Assembly (NCBI GenBank): GCA_016081115.2
Contig: CM071928.1
Span: 60,767,950-60,831,949 of the forward strand
Source: Rehmannia glutinosa
Lineage: Eukaryota > Streptophyta > Magnoliopsida > Lamiales > Orobanchaceae
DNA length: 64,000 nt
Direction of reading: 5' to 3'
Part shown: piece by piece, positions 1 through 9,015 of the stretch
Layout: the number at the start of each line of letters is the position of its first letter
Position numbering within the stretch: the stretch's first letter is position 1
The notes under the pieces: generated by a model
What the model was told of the DNA's origin: nothing
Seen by the model: only the letters and a program-made list of their open reading frames with translations
Databases searched by the model: none
Program-made: the position numbers and the translations under genes

Positions 1-108
1 TATTAAGTTTTGATATTTATATCTTTTCATTACAATTTACGTTTCTTCGCGAAGTTTCGTATTGCTTTTGTTCATTGTTCGTTTATTCGTGGCTTCCATC
101 TGCGTTAG
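1..108 (+). repeat. LTR 1 of the tandem element (3' part only)
   Basis: Nearly identical to 558-665 (constant offset of 557 bp). The 5' part lies outside the window. It is followed directly by the putative primer binding site TTGGTATTCAGA. Confidence 0.75.
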
Positions 109-130
109 TTGGTATTCAGACTACTGAACT

Positions 131-424
131 ATGTTGTCAAGACATAATCCACAACGCATGAACGACACCACACAGATCCGTCAGCAGATCGACTTACTGG
201 CAAAACAATTTAATATCATGCGCATCCAATTTCAAGAAATCAAGAGACTTGTTGAAAACCGATTTCTTGATGGTTGTGAGTTTGCCTGCGATATTGTACT
301 AATCCAGTTCACCCCATTGGAAACATATTCCACATATATGGATACTTTATTCTCAAGTGACATTGAAGATGGTGGGTATGATGGATCATCAATTTTTGAT
401 GAGAATGATGGAGATAAGATCTAA
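131..424 (+). pseudogene. Truncated gag-like ORF, copy 1
   Basis: The 97-residue ORF is identical in its first roughly 90 residues to the longer ORF at 688-1263, including a helical Q/R/L-rich N-terminus and the acidic tail GGYDGSSIFDE. It then runs into the next LTR because about 510 bp of internal sequence is missing. The breakpoint falls in a short GATGAG/GAGAATGATGG similarity, suggesting microhomology-mediated deletion. It is probably the remnant of a gag N-terminus; function is not recognisable. Confidence 0.55.
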
Positions 425-665
425 ATATCTATTAAGATTAGTTTTAATGGATTTTATTATTATCTTTTAAGAGTTTTCAATAGTTAGGAGTTTTATTATT
501 GTAGGAGTTTAATCCTATAAATATTTGTTTTGTTATTATTTTTAAGAGGTTGAATGTTATTAAGTTTTGATATTTATATCTTTTCATTACAATTTACGTT
601 TCTTAGCGAAGTTTCGTATTGCTTTTGTTCATTGTTCGTTTATTCGTGGCTTCCATCTGCGTTAG
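406..665 (+). repeat. LTR 2 of the tandem element
   Basis: About 260 bp beginning TGATGGAGATAAG. A TATA box (TATAAATA) lies at 516-523. The 3' edge is placed before TTGGTATTCAGA and is uncertain by a few bases because LTR 3 ends differently (CTGTATCA). Confidence 0.75.
516..523 (+). promoter_or_regulatory. TATA box of LTR 2
   Basis: TATAAATA lies in the middle of the LTR at the usual place for a U3 promoter. The same motif occurs at 1585-1592 in LTR 3. Confidence 0.5.
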
Positions 666-687
666 TTGGTATTCAGACTACTGAACT

Positions 688-1263
688 ATGTTGTCAAGAC
701 ATAATCCACAACGCATGAACGACACCACACAGATCCGTCAGCAGATCGACTTACTGGCAAAACAATTTAATATCATGCGCATCCAATTTCAAGAAATCAA
801 GAGACTTGTTGAAAACCGATTTCTTGATGGTTGTGAGTTTGCCTGCGATATTGTACTAATCCAGTTCACCCCATTGGAAACCTATTCCACATATATGGAT
901 ACTTTATTCTCAAGTGACATTGAAGATGGTGGGTATGATGGATCATCAATTTTTGATGAGGAAGATGAAGACACTATTCCAGACGTTGGCTATGAAAACC
1001 CTCTACAATCTGACGAGGATAATGGTGGCTATGATGGATCATCAATTTTTGATGAAGAAAATCGCAATTATGATGACCCACCAATTTTCGAGGAAGAAAT
1101 TGAGAATGTTGGTGAGGATGTTCATTGTACAACTAAAGAGAAAACAAGTAACGCCAAGACATCATGGATAAGGAACAAAATTCATGATGTATCTATTATT
1201 TCTTTTGTTGTCGTTGTCCCTACATTCCGAAATGAATGGCACATTTCAGATTGGTTCGATTGA
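688..1263 (+). CDS. Gag-like ORF with acidic GGYDGSSIFDE repeats
   Basis: A 191-residue ORF starting 22 bp after LTR 2. Residues 1-60 are rich in Q, R, L and I and look helical. Residues 75-140 are strongly acidic, with the motif GGYDGSSIFDE twice and a related DDPPIFEEE stretch. Such acidic Y/D/P segments occur between gag and protease in plant gypsy polyproteins. No zinc knuckle or protease motif is visible. The C-terminal 30 residues are hydrophobic and probably read out of the ancestral frame. It is the only substantial ORF of this small element. Confidence is good that the ORF is element-derived, low on its function. Confidence 0.5.
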   Translation: MLSRHNPQRMNDTTQIRQQIDLLAKQFNIMRIQFQEIKRLVENRFLDGCEFACDIVLIQFTPLETYSTYMDTLFSSDIEDGGYDGSSIFDEEDEDTIPDVGYENPLQSDEDNGGYDGSSIFDEENRNYDDPPIFEEEIENVGEDVHCTTKEKTSNAKTSWIRNKIHDVSIISFVVVVPTFRNEWHISDWFD

Positions 1264-1474
1264 TGCACTAGAAATCAACCATTGATTTGGCAAAGTGGAG
1301 ATGATTTTCTACAGTTCAACCTGGATTATTTTATTATTGATCCAGTTCAAATATATTTTGATATTCACCTTATTTTTCCATCTCGTCCTCCTCGCGCCCC
1401 TCCTTGGGTTGACAATTCTGTAGTTACGATCTCCCTTCCGATTCGAGGACGAATCGTCTCGACCCCGGAGAGAA

Positions 1475-1732
1475 TGATGGAGATAAGATCTAAATATCTA
1501 TTAGGATTAGTTTTAATGGATTTTATTATTATCTTTTAAGAGTTTTCAATAGTTAGGAGTTTTATTATTGTAGGAGTTTAATCCTATAAATATTTATTTT
1601 GTTATTATTTTAGAAGGTTGAATATTATTAAGTTTTGAGATTTATCTCTTTTCATTGCAATTTACGTTTTTTTGCGAAATTTCGTATTGCTTTTGTTCGT
1701 TGTTCGTTTATTCGTAGCTTCTACCTGTATCA
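1475..1732 (+). repeat. LTR 3 of the tandem element
   Basis: Begins TGATGGAGATAAG directly after GGAGAGAA and ends ...CTGTATCA, giving the usual TG...CA termini. It is more diverged from LTRs 1 and 2 than they are from each other. TATA box at 1585-1592. Confidence 0.75.
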
Positions 1733-2478
1733 CACACCATCTAAAAGCGTGTTTTTATTAAAGTAGGGCAATTTACAATATACAGAATATAAATATAAGA
1801 AAACGACGTCCCATATTATACTTGAAAGAAAATTTTCTGCCCAAGACTTTAATAACATTGCCTTCTACAAATACTCAATTCTTACAGATTCCTTGCAATC
1901 GTCTCTTGAAAGTAATCGAAATAGAGACCAAAAATGGAAAAAAATGAAAGTAATTGTCTCTATATTTTTCGTGTTGGATAAGAGATTGGACGTGAATGTG
2001 AGAGAGATAACACATGCAAAATTGCTTTCTGAAAAACGTCTCTATCTTTTTCCTAGGTCATTTTTTTAATTTGACTGGGTTTGACTTGCATGAATCACTA
2101 ATGGATTGACAACTTAATAGACTTAATTTGAATCAAATTAAATATTTCAACATTTCTATTTTACCCACAAAAAATAACATTTCTAAACTTAGAATACCTA
2201 TATAAACTATATAAAGACAAGACATCCCTCACAATTCGATACCACAGAATTATAAACTTAGAGTAAAGAATACACCGATAGATTTAGAGAGTCGAGTTTG
2301 AGAAGAAACAAATATCGAGGGACCTATAAACATTTTGTTCTGTGCGTTTTATCCTTGAATATCAAGGACATTTTGTTATTGACACTTATAATTTTTTGTT
2401 CTGTGCGTTTTATGCTTGAATATTAGGGACCTATAAAACTTTCAATGTGTTAAAGCTTATGGTCTATTCTAACATTAG
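1733..2478. other. Non-coding spacer with an AT-rich promoter-like patch
   Basis: No ORF or element is recognised. Around 2198-2220 there are two TATA-like strings (CTATATAAACTATATAAAG). At 2334-2367 and 2395-2430 a TTTGTTCTGTGCGTTTTAT-containing segment is present twice, about 62 bp apart. Nothing recognisable follows, so a promoter is only a possibility. Confidence 0.4.
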
Positions 2479-2572
2479 TTTTTTTTTTTTGAGTACACAA
2501 GCACTAGTGGGGATAGAACCTCTGACCTCCTTACATAGGGGAGATGCAGTACGACTAGCCGAAATGGCTGGT
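2479..2572 (-). mobile_element. Short SINE-like insertion, minus strand
   Basis: Flanked by direct repeats GGTCTATTCTAACATTAG (2461-2478) and the same with one extra T (2573-2591), a typical 18-19 bp target-site duplication. The 94-bp body starts on the plus strand with a run of twelve T, i.e. a poly-A tail on the minus strand. On that strand it contains GGTTCTATCC (2511-2520), resembling a tRNA-type B box. The A box is not clear. Size, poly-A tail and long TSD fit a SINE. Confidence 0.7.
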
Positions 2573-2591
2573 GGTCTATTTCTAACATTAG

Positions 2592-3061
2592 GTGCTTATC
2601 ATTTTGCTTTTGATAATGAGATTAATTGCATGCAAGAAAAGAATACTACAAGGAATATATATTAACTATTTTAAATGTGTGCATTTATTGTTGATCAAAA
2701 GTGAAATCTATTTGTGGACCACATTTTACGGACAATATTGTTAAAATTGGACCGGATCAATCGGTTCGATCGATTTGACTGGGAATCAGTCACATGCTCT
2801 ATCCAATTTTGTAATAAAAGCTGGATGGCTAAAAAGTCATTGCACCTGGTCAAACCCGGAAAAAATCGAAATCGGTACCTAGCTATTAACCCGTTCAATA
2901 GAAAATTTCTTTTTTCTATTTTTCCAATGAAACAATTTTTCTTTGTTTTATTTCAAAAGTTAAAGGAAAATATGTGTAGTAAATTTGCATGTAATTTCTC
3001 CGTATATTCGATTTACGTACATAATAGATATTTACTTTTTTAATTTAGCTTTATTTGTATT
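2592..3061. other. Non-coding spacer upstream of the first copia element
   Basis: AT-rich DNA with no supported gene. A stretch at 2740-2880 contains GGACCGGATCAATCGGTTCGATCG-like sequence reminiscent of dispersed plant repeats built on ACCGGTTCAA motifs. The family cannot be named from sequence alone. Confidence 0.35.
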
Positions 3062-3294
3062 TGTTGGTAAATTAGGAATAAATGGCTGCATAAAGTAGGG
3101 ATATTTTGCTGCTGAGATTAGGGGTAATTAGCAGTTACTTTTTAGTTTCCTAATTTTTAGGAATCCAGCTTGATTTGAGGAGAAAGTTAGGGAGAGTTAG
3201 GCTCTTAGATTTATATTTATTTGACTGCTCCTTTTTTCTGCTTAATGTAACAGAAAATAAAAATAAATAAAAATTCTCTCTTTAGTTTCTTTCA
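3062..3294 (+). repeat. 5' LTR of copia element 1
   Basis: Starts TGTTGGTAAATTAGG and ends TTAGTTTCTTTCA. It matches 12941-13173 almost everywhere except at a few short sites, most of which are CTG or CAG in this copy. Confidence 0.95.
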
Positions 3295-3307
3295 TGGTAT
3301 TAGAGCC
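3295..3307 (+). other. Primer binding site
   Basis: TGGTATTAGAGCC immediately after the LTR is complementary to the 3' end of initiator tRNA-Met apart from one mismatch. Reverse transcription of the element would start here. Confidence 0.85.
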
Positions 3308-3341
3308 ATATCTTTTGATCCATAAAAGTCTAAAACCTGTG

Positions 3342-3560
3342 ATGAATTCCCAGCAAGCTATGACTGACCAGAAGATTAATACCTCTATGTCAGGGGCTAG
3401 TGAGAGTTCTAGTGCAGTGGGTGGAGGAGCTGTCATAGACAACCATGTGTTGCAAGCACACATGATCGAATCAGGGCATGAAACTCCTTCTGGATCGCAG
3501 CCATTCAAAAAGGAACAAATAGAGCACCTGTGTAAAATTCTCTGTCCCAAAACCTCGTAA
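3342..3560 (+). pseudogene. Gag remnant of copia element 1
   Basis: ATG at 3342 opens a 72-residue frame beginning MNSQQAMTDQ, with a low-complexity S/G region and an end (PFKKEQIEHLCKIL) resembling the F-x-E-Q-hydrophobic segment found downstream of the zinc knuckle in copia gag. The bulk of gag, including the CCHC knuckle, is absent, so an internal deletion has joined the N-terminus close to the protease. The frame ends at 3560, and the protease is in another frame. Confidence 0.6.
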
Positions 3561-3580
3561 ATTCAAACCCTTTTTATTCT

Positions 3581-3985
3581 TTGACTCAAAAGGGTAATCA
3601 TCTTGTGTCATCGTGTTTTAAAGTCGATTCTAATATGTCTGGGATAATCGATTCGGGGGTAACAGATCATATGACTGGATCTTCTAAATTGTTTTCTTCA
3701 TATAGTCTATGTGCAGGACATCAAAGAGTAAAAATAGCAGATGGAACTTTCTCGCCTATAGTCAGGAAATGATCAATTGTTATTTCCTCTGATTTTGTAC
3801 TCCATAATGTTCTTCATGTCCCTAAGTTGTCTTGTAATCTATTGTCAATCAGTAAATTAACTCTCAATCAAAATTGTCAAGCTAAGTTTTCTTCTTCGGG
3901 TTGTCAATTTCAGGATTTGGCCACGGGGAGGATGATTGGCAAAGCTAAGCAAGTTGGAGGTCTCTATTTCTTTGATGATGGATAT
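3581..3985 (+). pseudogene. Protease and start of GAG-pre-integrase, copia element 1
   Basis: The motif IIDSGVTDHMTG carries the catalytic D-S-G triad of copia aspartic proteases. Downstream, ADGTFSPI, VLHNVLHVPKLSCNLLSISKL and a GGLYFFDDG end match the protease-to-pre-integrase segment. One in-frame stop lies at 3770-3772, beside a CAG. The reading frame is cut at 3985 by the nested element, and the same domain resumes at 9786. Confidence 0.8.
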
Positions 3986-4753
3986 TGAAAGAATTATAGC
4001 ACGGATATTTACCAAAAGTTTTGCAGAGTAAAGATGTGATTGCAGATGTGGTCACATTCATAATCACATGCAGCGGAATTTTGAAAACAATAAAGAGACA
4101 CACGAAGTAAAAATTGTCTACAAGCCAACAAGCTTGTAGACGTGCCAATATGGCGAAACTTTCCACTAGTACAAATCGATTGATTCCGTATACAGAAATA
4201 CTAAAACCAACTAGTAGAAACTCAACGAAAAACTCCTATCTAGAGTATATCAGATCTGTGTAATTCAACTCATCCAACAATAGACATGTGTGGACTTCGT
4301 TAATCACAATACAAAAAAATAATGGATGAAAAACCTAACAAACACAATCTGCGAGGTGAATGTGATCTCGAGATGTAGTCACATTCGAGATCACATCCAG
4401 AGGCGTGAGACTCCTTGTGCTTGTATGACTCTTAACTCTCTCAAGACTCTTGTATCTCTGGTATATTTCTTGTGTAATCATTATGGACGTCCCTTCCTTT
4501 AAATAGCCGTCCAACACCCTTCAAGAGACCTAATACACAAGGAAAGAAGATATATACAAATATATGATAAGTAAATCACTTATGTTAGGAAACAAGATAA
4601 CTATCAAGAATCCTAATATATCAATACCATATCAATATGATTTCTTCCCTTATCTAAAAGTCCTAATTATATCATAAGTCTAGAAAGGCAAAACAAATCA
4701 AAATCCATCTTTTATTTTAGGAAATTACTTGGGCGAAAATTAACGCCCTAACA
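3986..4753 (-). repeat. 3' LTR of nested copia element 2
   Basis: 768 bp beginning TGAAAGAATTATAGCACGG and ending AACGCCCTAACA (plus-strand reading). It aligns end to end with 9016-9785. It contains GATGTGAT/ATCACATC inverted motifs at about 4034-4072 and 4360-4400. Confidence 0.93.
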
Positions 4754-4768
4754 ATCTCCCCCCTTTTT
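4754..4768 (-). other. Polypurine tract of nested copia element 2
   Basis: ATCTCCCCCCTTTTT on the plus strand is a purine run (AAAAAGGGGGGAGAT) on the element strand, immediately inside the 3' LTR. It fixes the element's orientation as minus. Confidence 0.8.
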
Positions 4769-6005
4769 GCCTTTCTCGGACAAAACACTTATCAAGCACA
4801 AAACATACAAACTCCCTAAATATCATGCTGAGTAAAAATATTTAAATGATGCGATCACATTTCGAGATCACATTCATAATCTATGACAAAAAATCCAAAG
4901 AAACTCAATCAAATATCAAATATCCGAAAAACTCCCCTAAATCGAAAGCATCACAATCAACCTTTTTCTCCCCTTTTTGTCCGGAAAACATAGGTAACAA
5001 TCATGTATGCTCCCCTCACGTGGACACGTAAAGTTCATTTCATATGCAAAAATTTGAGGAGAATAAAGGATCATAAGACTCTAAGTATTTTGGAAGATAA
5101 ACATCGAATCAAGATTTTCCATAAAATAGAGTCCTACAAATCAATGACACTCTTAACCAAAGATATAGATAATTAGGAGCAAAATCTATTCAAATCTTCC
5201 AAGTCCTTCAAACCGTGTATAACCCACCAATTATTATCCATCAAGATTTTCAAGATTTTGGGAAAGAGAAAAATATTATTCTCAAATTATGTATGAAAAC
5301 CAAATCTCAGCAAAGAAACCAAGATCACCAGGACATGCAAACCTAATATGCCTAATGCACCAAAAATAAAAAAAACGCACACACAAGGTGAAAAGTGCTG
5401 CAGCAATGGATGTAGGTTCAAATGTCGTCCCATTTTGAGTCACACCTGTACTCGCTGATTCAATGAATCGCAATCCGAAATCCCAGCTTATCAAAATTTT
5501 CGAGTTTTCTTCACTTTTTCCGAGTCTCATGAGGGAGTTAACCAAACAGGGAGCTTTCACTCAAGTGCCAAAGGTAGCTCTTTTTCACATGATCATGCCT
5601 TTGTTAAATAGTAGGATGCTTGATGAAATAGGTCACAAGGAATAGCTGCACACAATGGGTTGGTAGCTTTTTCCTGGAAGGCCTCAAGCATGATCAAGAC
5701 TTTATTTTCAACTCAAATCTTTTGGGAAAAATATCATCAATTTTTTGAATTGGAGAGATCGACTCACACCAGTTTTCCAAGGGAGACAATATATGTGACT
5801 AGTTCGAACCATCAATCCACTTTTTGCAGAAATGCATGAAAGCTTATAATGCAGGGATGCCTAAACAAATGAAAAAAAAATAAATAGAGGAGAAGAGAAG
5901 GGATGCGATTTTGGATGTCACGGCGGATGTGATGTGCAATGCTGTGACATCTCGTGTAACATCTCAAACAACACACAAACCGAGAGACTTCTTTAGATTG
6001 GAGAA
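4769..6005 (-). other. Post-pol region of nested copia element 2
   Basis: About 1.24 kb between the RNase H end and the 3' LTR. No conserved domain is recognised. The longest minus-strand frame (5282-5560, 92 residues) includes GVTQNGTTFEPTSIAAALF. Several copies of a GATGTGAT/ACATC motif recur here (4852-4884, 5913-5970). SIRE-type copia elements carry an extra ORF in this position, but similarity to the third ORF of the SIRE-like elements in this window is not evident. Confidence 0.4.
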
Positions 6006-6009
6006 TCAC

Positions 6010-6260
6010 TCAAAATCCAAAGTCTTGGTGAAGATGTCAGCAAGCTGATTTTCAGTAGCAATATACTCAATTCGAATAATATTTTTCTCAACTAAATCTC
6101 GAATAAAGTGATGTCTAATATCTATGTGTTTAGTACGAGTGTTGGACGGGATTTTTCAAATATCAATCGCACTCATATTATCACAATAAATGGTTAAAAT
6201 ATCACAATGAAAATCATTTTCTTTTCTATATCGATCAAAATCTTCATGCAAAGCATTATT
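6010..6260 (-). pseudogene. RNase H C-terminal fragment, nested copia element 2
   Basis: Minus-strand translation gives TRTKHIDIRHHFIRDLVEK followed by IEYIATENQLADIFTKTLD, the characteristic C-terminal end of copia RNase H. The catalytic part of RNase H and all of reverse transcriptase are missing upstream. The fragment joins a gag-pol linker at about 6270-6400, so a large internal deletion happened here. Confidence 0.8.
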
Positions 6261-6399
6261 CGAACATCATCTTTCAAAGAATCAAACACATTTTTAGGCT
6301 CGAAAACGTGACACAACAAGAGATTCTTACCATTGAACAAGTAGAAGACAAACACACTAGTCTTACCATATCTCGATAGTTTACCCTTTCTTTCTTTCT

Positions 6400-7325
6400 A
6401 GTTCTTATGCCTTGAGACATCACCTATGACTTGAGAGATTAGATGATTCTTTTGAATCCTTGTAGGTATGTCACGCCACGATCCACGATTGGGTTATTGG
6501 TTTCTTCAACGGGTTCATTGTCGAATCGAGTTTGACTCAAATGCAACGAACACGGATGTGGGCTCGAGATGCCATCACATTTGGTTACGCATTTGAGACA
6601 ACAGCTGTGGATGGAGCTTGATCACATTCTCCATTACATTTGTGCCTACATCCTTTGTTGGGGCACTCTCAACAAACTCAGCGAGATCCACCACATTATC
6701 TTCTTCTCTTTCCTACAATATCTCGAGAGATCATCGAAGACAACATTTCTGATTCCATGATCGTCTTAGTACGAAGATTATAAATTCGATAGGCATGACT
6801 ATTCGGAGTGTAGCCTAGAAAAATACACTTGTCACTTTTGGAATCGAATTTACCAAGATTATCACGATCATTAAGAACATAACACAAACACCCAAAAACA
6901 TGAAAATATTTGAGGTTAGGTTTCTTTCCCATAAGAATTTCATAAGAGGTCATCAAACTTCCAGGTCTCAAATATACACGATTGGCAATATGACATGCAG
7001 TATTTAGAGATTCTGCGCCAAAACCTTTTGAAAGTCTTTTAGAACTCAACATAACACGGGATGTCTCATGCAATGCGATTTTCTGTCCTTGCGCCTCCAT
7101 TATCTTTGTGGAGTTTTAGGTGCGAAAAATTCATGAGTAATTCTCTTTCTATCACAAAAAAGCGAAAGAAGAGTTTGCAAATTCTTTACCATGGCCCGAC
7201 CTAATTCTAACAACCGGTAGCCTATATCGATTAACAACTCTTCTATGCCAACTTCTAAATACTTCAAATGTTTGATTTCTCACGTAAAAAATAGATCCAA
7301 GTAAAACGTGAAAAGTCATCAACAA
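6400..7325 (-). pseudogene. Integrase core and C-terminal part, nested copia element 2
   Basis: The 6696-7100 frame contains GAESLNTACHIANRVYLRPG, then FHVFGCLCYVLNDRDNLGKFD and KCIFLGYTPNSHAYRIYN, the conserved C-terminal half of copia integrase (the GKFD and LGY motifs). Upstream sequence to 7325 holds the core in broken frames (a GHGKEF-like D-N-G-x-E-F remnant near 7160-7180). Downstream, to about 6400, is the SQVIGDVSQG-type linker that normally precedes reverse transcriptase. Several frames are needed, so no intact protein is made. Confidence 0.75.
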
Positions 7326-7960
7326 TCACAAAAAAATATTTCCTTCCACAAGACTTTCAACTTCGAAACCCATAATGTCCATATGAAGTAATTCAAAACA
7401 CCGTGTGGTATTGAAATGAGATAACATTTGGTGTGACACTCTTCTTTGTTTACTCTTTTGACAACTTCCACACACATTAGCATTCTTCATGCAAAATCTC
7501 GGTAAACCACGAACAACCTCAAATTTCACAAGATCCTCATTTTCTTAAAACTTAGATGACCTAATTTTTTGGTGCCATGGGTCGATTCATCTGTGTGTGC
7601 GGTGTGACACATTTGTTTATTAGCATCGATAGCGATTATCGATGATCTCATACGAGAAAAAAATACACGTGTTAGATTCATTAAAAACCTCACAAGAATT
7701 TTTGTTGAATTTAACATAGAGGTTATTATCACACAATTGGCTAATACTAATGAGATTAGCATTTAGACCATCCACATGCAATACATCCGTAGCCTGGTAG
7801 GCCATCAACATTCAAAGTTCCCTTTCCAACAATTTTTCCTTTACCTCCGCCTCCATAAGTCACATTACCACCATCATGCTTCTCATAGTCGGTCAAATAC
7901 TCCAAAGTACTGTCATGTGTCGTGAACACCCGCTATCAAAGTACCAAGATCTGCAATGTT
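7326..7960 (-). pseudogene. Protease and GAG-pre-integrase, nested copia element 2
   Basis: At about 7920-7955 the minus strand encodes WYFDSGCSRHMT, the protease active site with D-S-G. VLHVDGLNANLISISQLCDN follows at 7700-7790, and then the zinc-binding pre-integrase GHLSFKKM with CGSCQKSKQRRVSHQ and the integrase start ELLHMDIMG at 7326-7560. Frames change at least twice. Confidence 0.8.
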
Positions 7961-7991
7961 AGATCTCAAAGAAGTATAGATAACATGACAT

Positions 7992-8990
7992 TTAACATCG
8001 ATTTCTTAACCCAAAATAATTTGGAAATTTTTGAAATGTGATTACGAGGATGTCGTAACATTTCGGATGACATCGACATGCGGAATTTATTCGCCAAATC
8101 GATTTCATTTTGAAACAAAATGGCCTAATGTGTCCAGGAGCATGGCAATAGTGACAAATAAAGTGGCGCTTCCGTGGTTTAGATTTAGGAAAATTTCCTT
8201 TTATTGTTGGAGGAATCCGAGGATTCTCCTTGTTCTTTAGCTTTAACAAAAACCGGAGTTTTATAACCAAGGCCGACTTTATCATCACTACTCATGGAGA
8301 GAATATCATCGATTTAGCTTTCCCAATTAAACTTTTTCATGCTTTCAAGAGATTCTTCAAGTTTAGAGTTTACCTTTTCGAACTCGATTCTTTCTTGGTA
8401 AGAGAGACTTCTAATCGGTAATCACTTCCCTTTGATCATCATTCTCCTTCTTGAGTCGATCATTCTCCTTCTTCATTTCATTCACTTTAATCCTCTTGAC
8501 CAATCGATATAGACTCGCGTATGTGTCTTCCAAACTTTCACCATCGATTCATCAACCTTGTTCAATATCGTCGGGAGCGGTAGGTAGAATTGAAACAAAA
8601 AGGTTAGAGTCGGATAAGAGATCTTGATCTTCGAGATGTGACCTCGGATGTGATTAGGGAGGGTGTGATCACATCTCGGGCCACACCTCGGCAACACCGA
8701 AGGATTTATTTGGAGAGACATTCGATCTTTCACCGGGGTGGTGAGAACCTTGTGATCTTCTTTTCTCGGACGGCGTTCTCATTGTCACTTAAGGTGACAC
8801 TCAAACTCATTCCTTTTTTCACAAAAATATTTGCACATTTTTAACATAATGACCATATCGAGAACAAGCCCTACATCTACAGAATCAAGAGTTTTTTTAT
8901 CAAACTTTTTCGATTTTCAATCGAAGGGCGAAAAGTAGGGACAATAGGAATTTCCATGCTAACAAACATACGGATCAACACTTAGTGTCG
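7992..8990 (-). pseudogene. Partial gag with two zinc-knuckle motifs, nested copia element 2
   Basis: Reading on the minus strand, a first knuckle CRACSRYGHYVKNV (final Cys replaced) lies at about 8838-8880. It is followed by a charged helical stretch with MKKENDRLKKEND (about 8420-8480), the segment DDKVGLGYKTPVFVKAKEQG (about 8225-8300) and an intact knuckle CHYCHAPGHIRPFC in the 7992-8288 frame. This is the order of SIRE/Maximus-type gag. The N-terminal gag domain is missing because only about 140 bp separate the first knuckle from the 5' LTR. Confidence 0.75.
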
Positions 8991-8997
8991 TCAAGTG

Positions 8998-9015
8998 TAG
9001 GCTCTTGATGCCAAT
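8998..9015 (-). other. Primer binding site of nested copia element 2
   Basis: On the minus strand ATTGGCATCAAGAGCCTAC sits directly after the 5' LTR and resembles the usual TGGTATCAGAGC site complementary to initiator tRNA-Met, with two differences. Confidence 0.7.

Larger units (their letters stand above)
1..1732 (+). mobile_element. Tandem three-LTR non-autonomous Ty3-gypsy-like element
   Basis: Positions 1-108, 406-665 and 1475-1732 are three copies of one approximately 260-bp LTR that begins TGATGGAGATAAG and carries a TATAAATA box. They are separated by internal segments at 109-405 and 666-1474. The internal segments start TTGGTATTCAGA, a degenerate initiator-tRNA-Met type primer binding site, and the longer one ends with a GAGGACGAATC...GGAGAGAATGATGG context typical of the pol end and 3' LTR start of plant gypsy elements. 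No reverse transcriptase is present, so the unit depends on proteins supplied elsewhere. The first internal segment is a deleted version of the second. The left end lies outside the window. Assignment to gypsy is inferred from the 3' junction and from the acidic gag-like ORF. Confidence 0.7.

Noticed and set aside
2447..2665. 72-residue plus-strand frame
   Set aside because: It runs through the SINE and both target duplications and has no motif.
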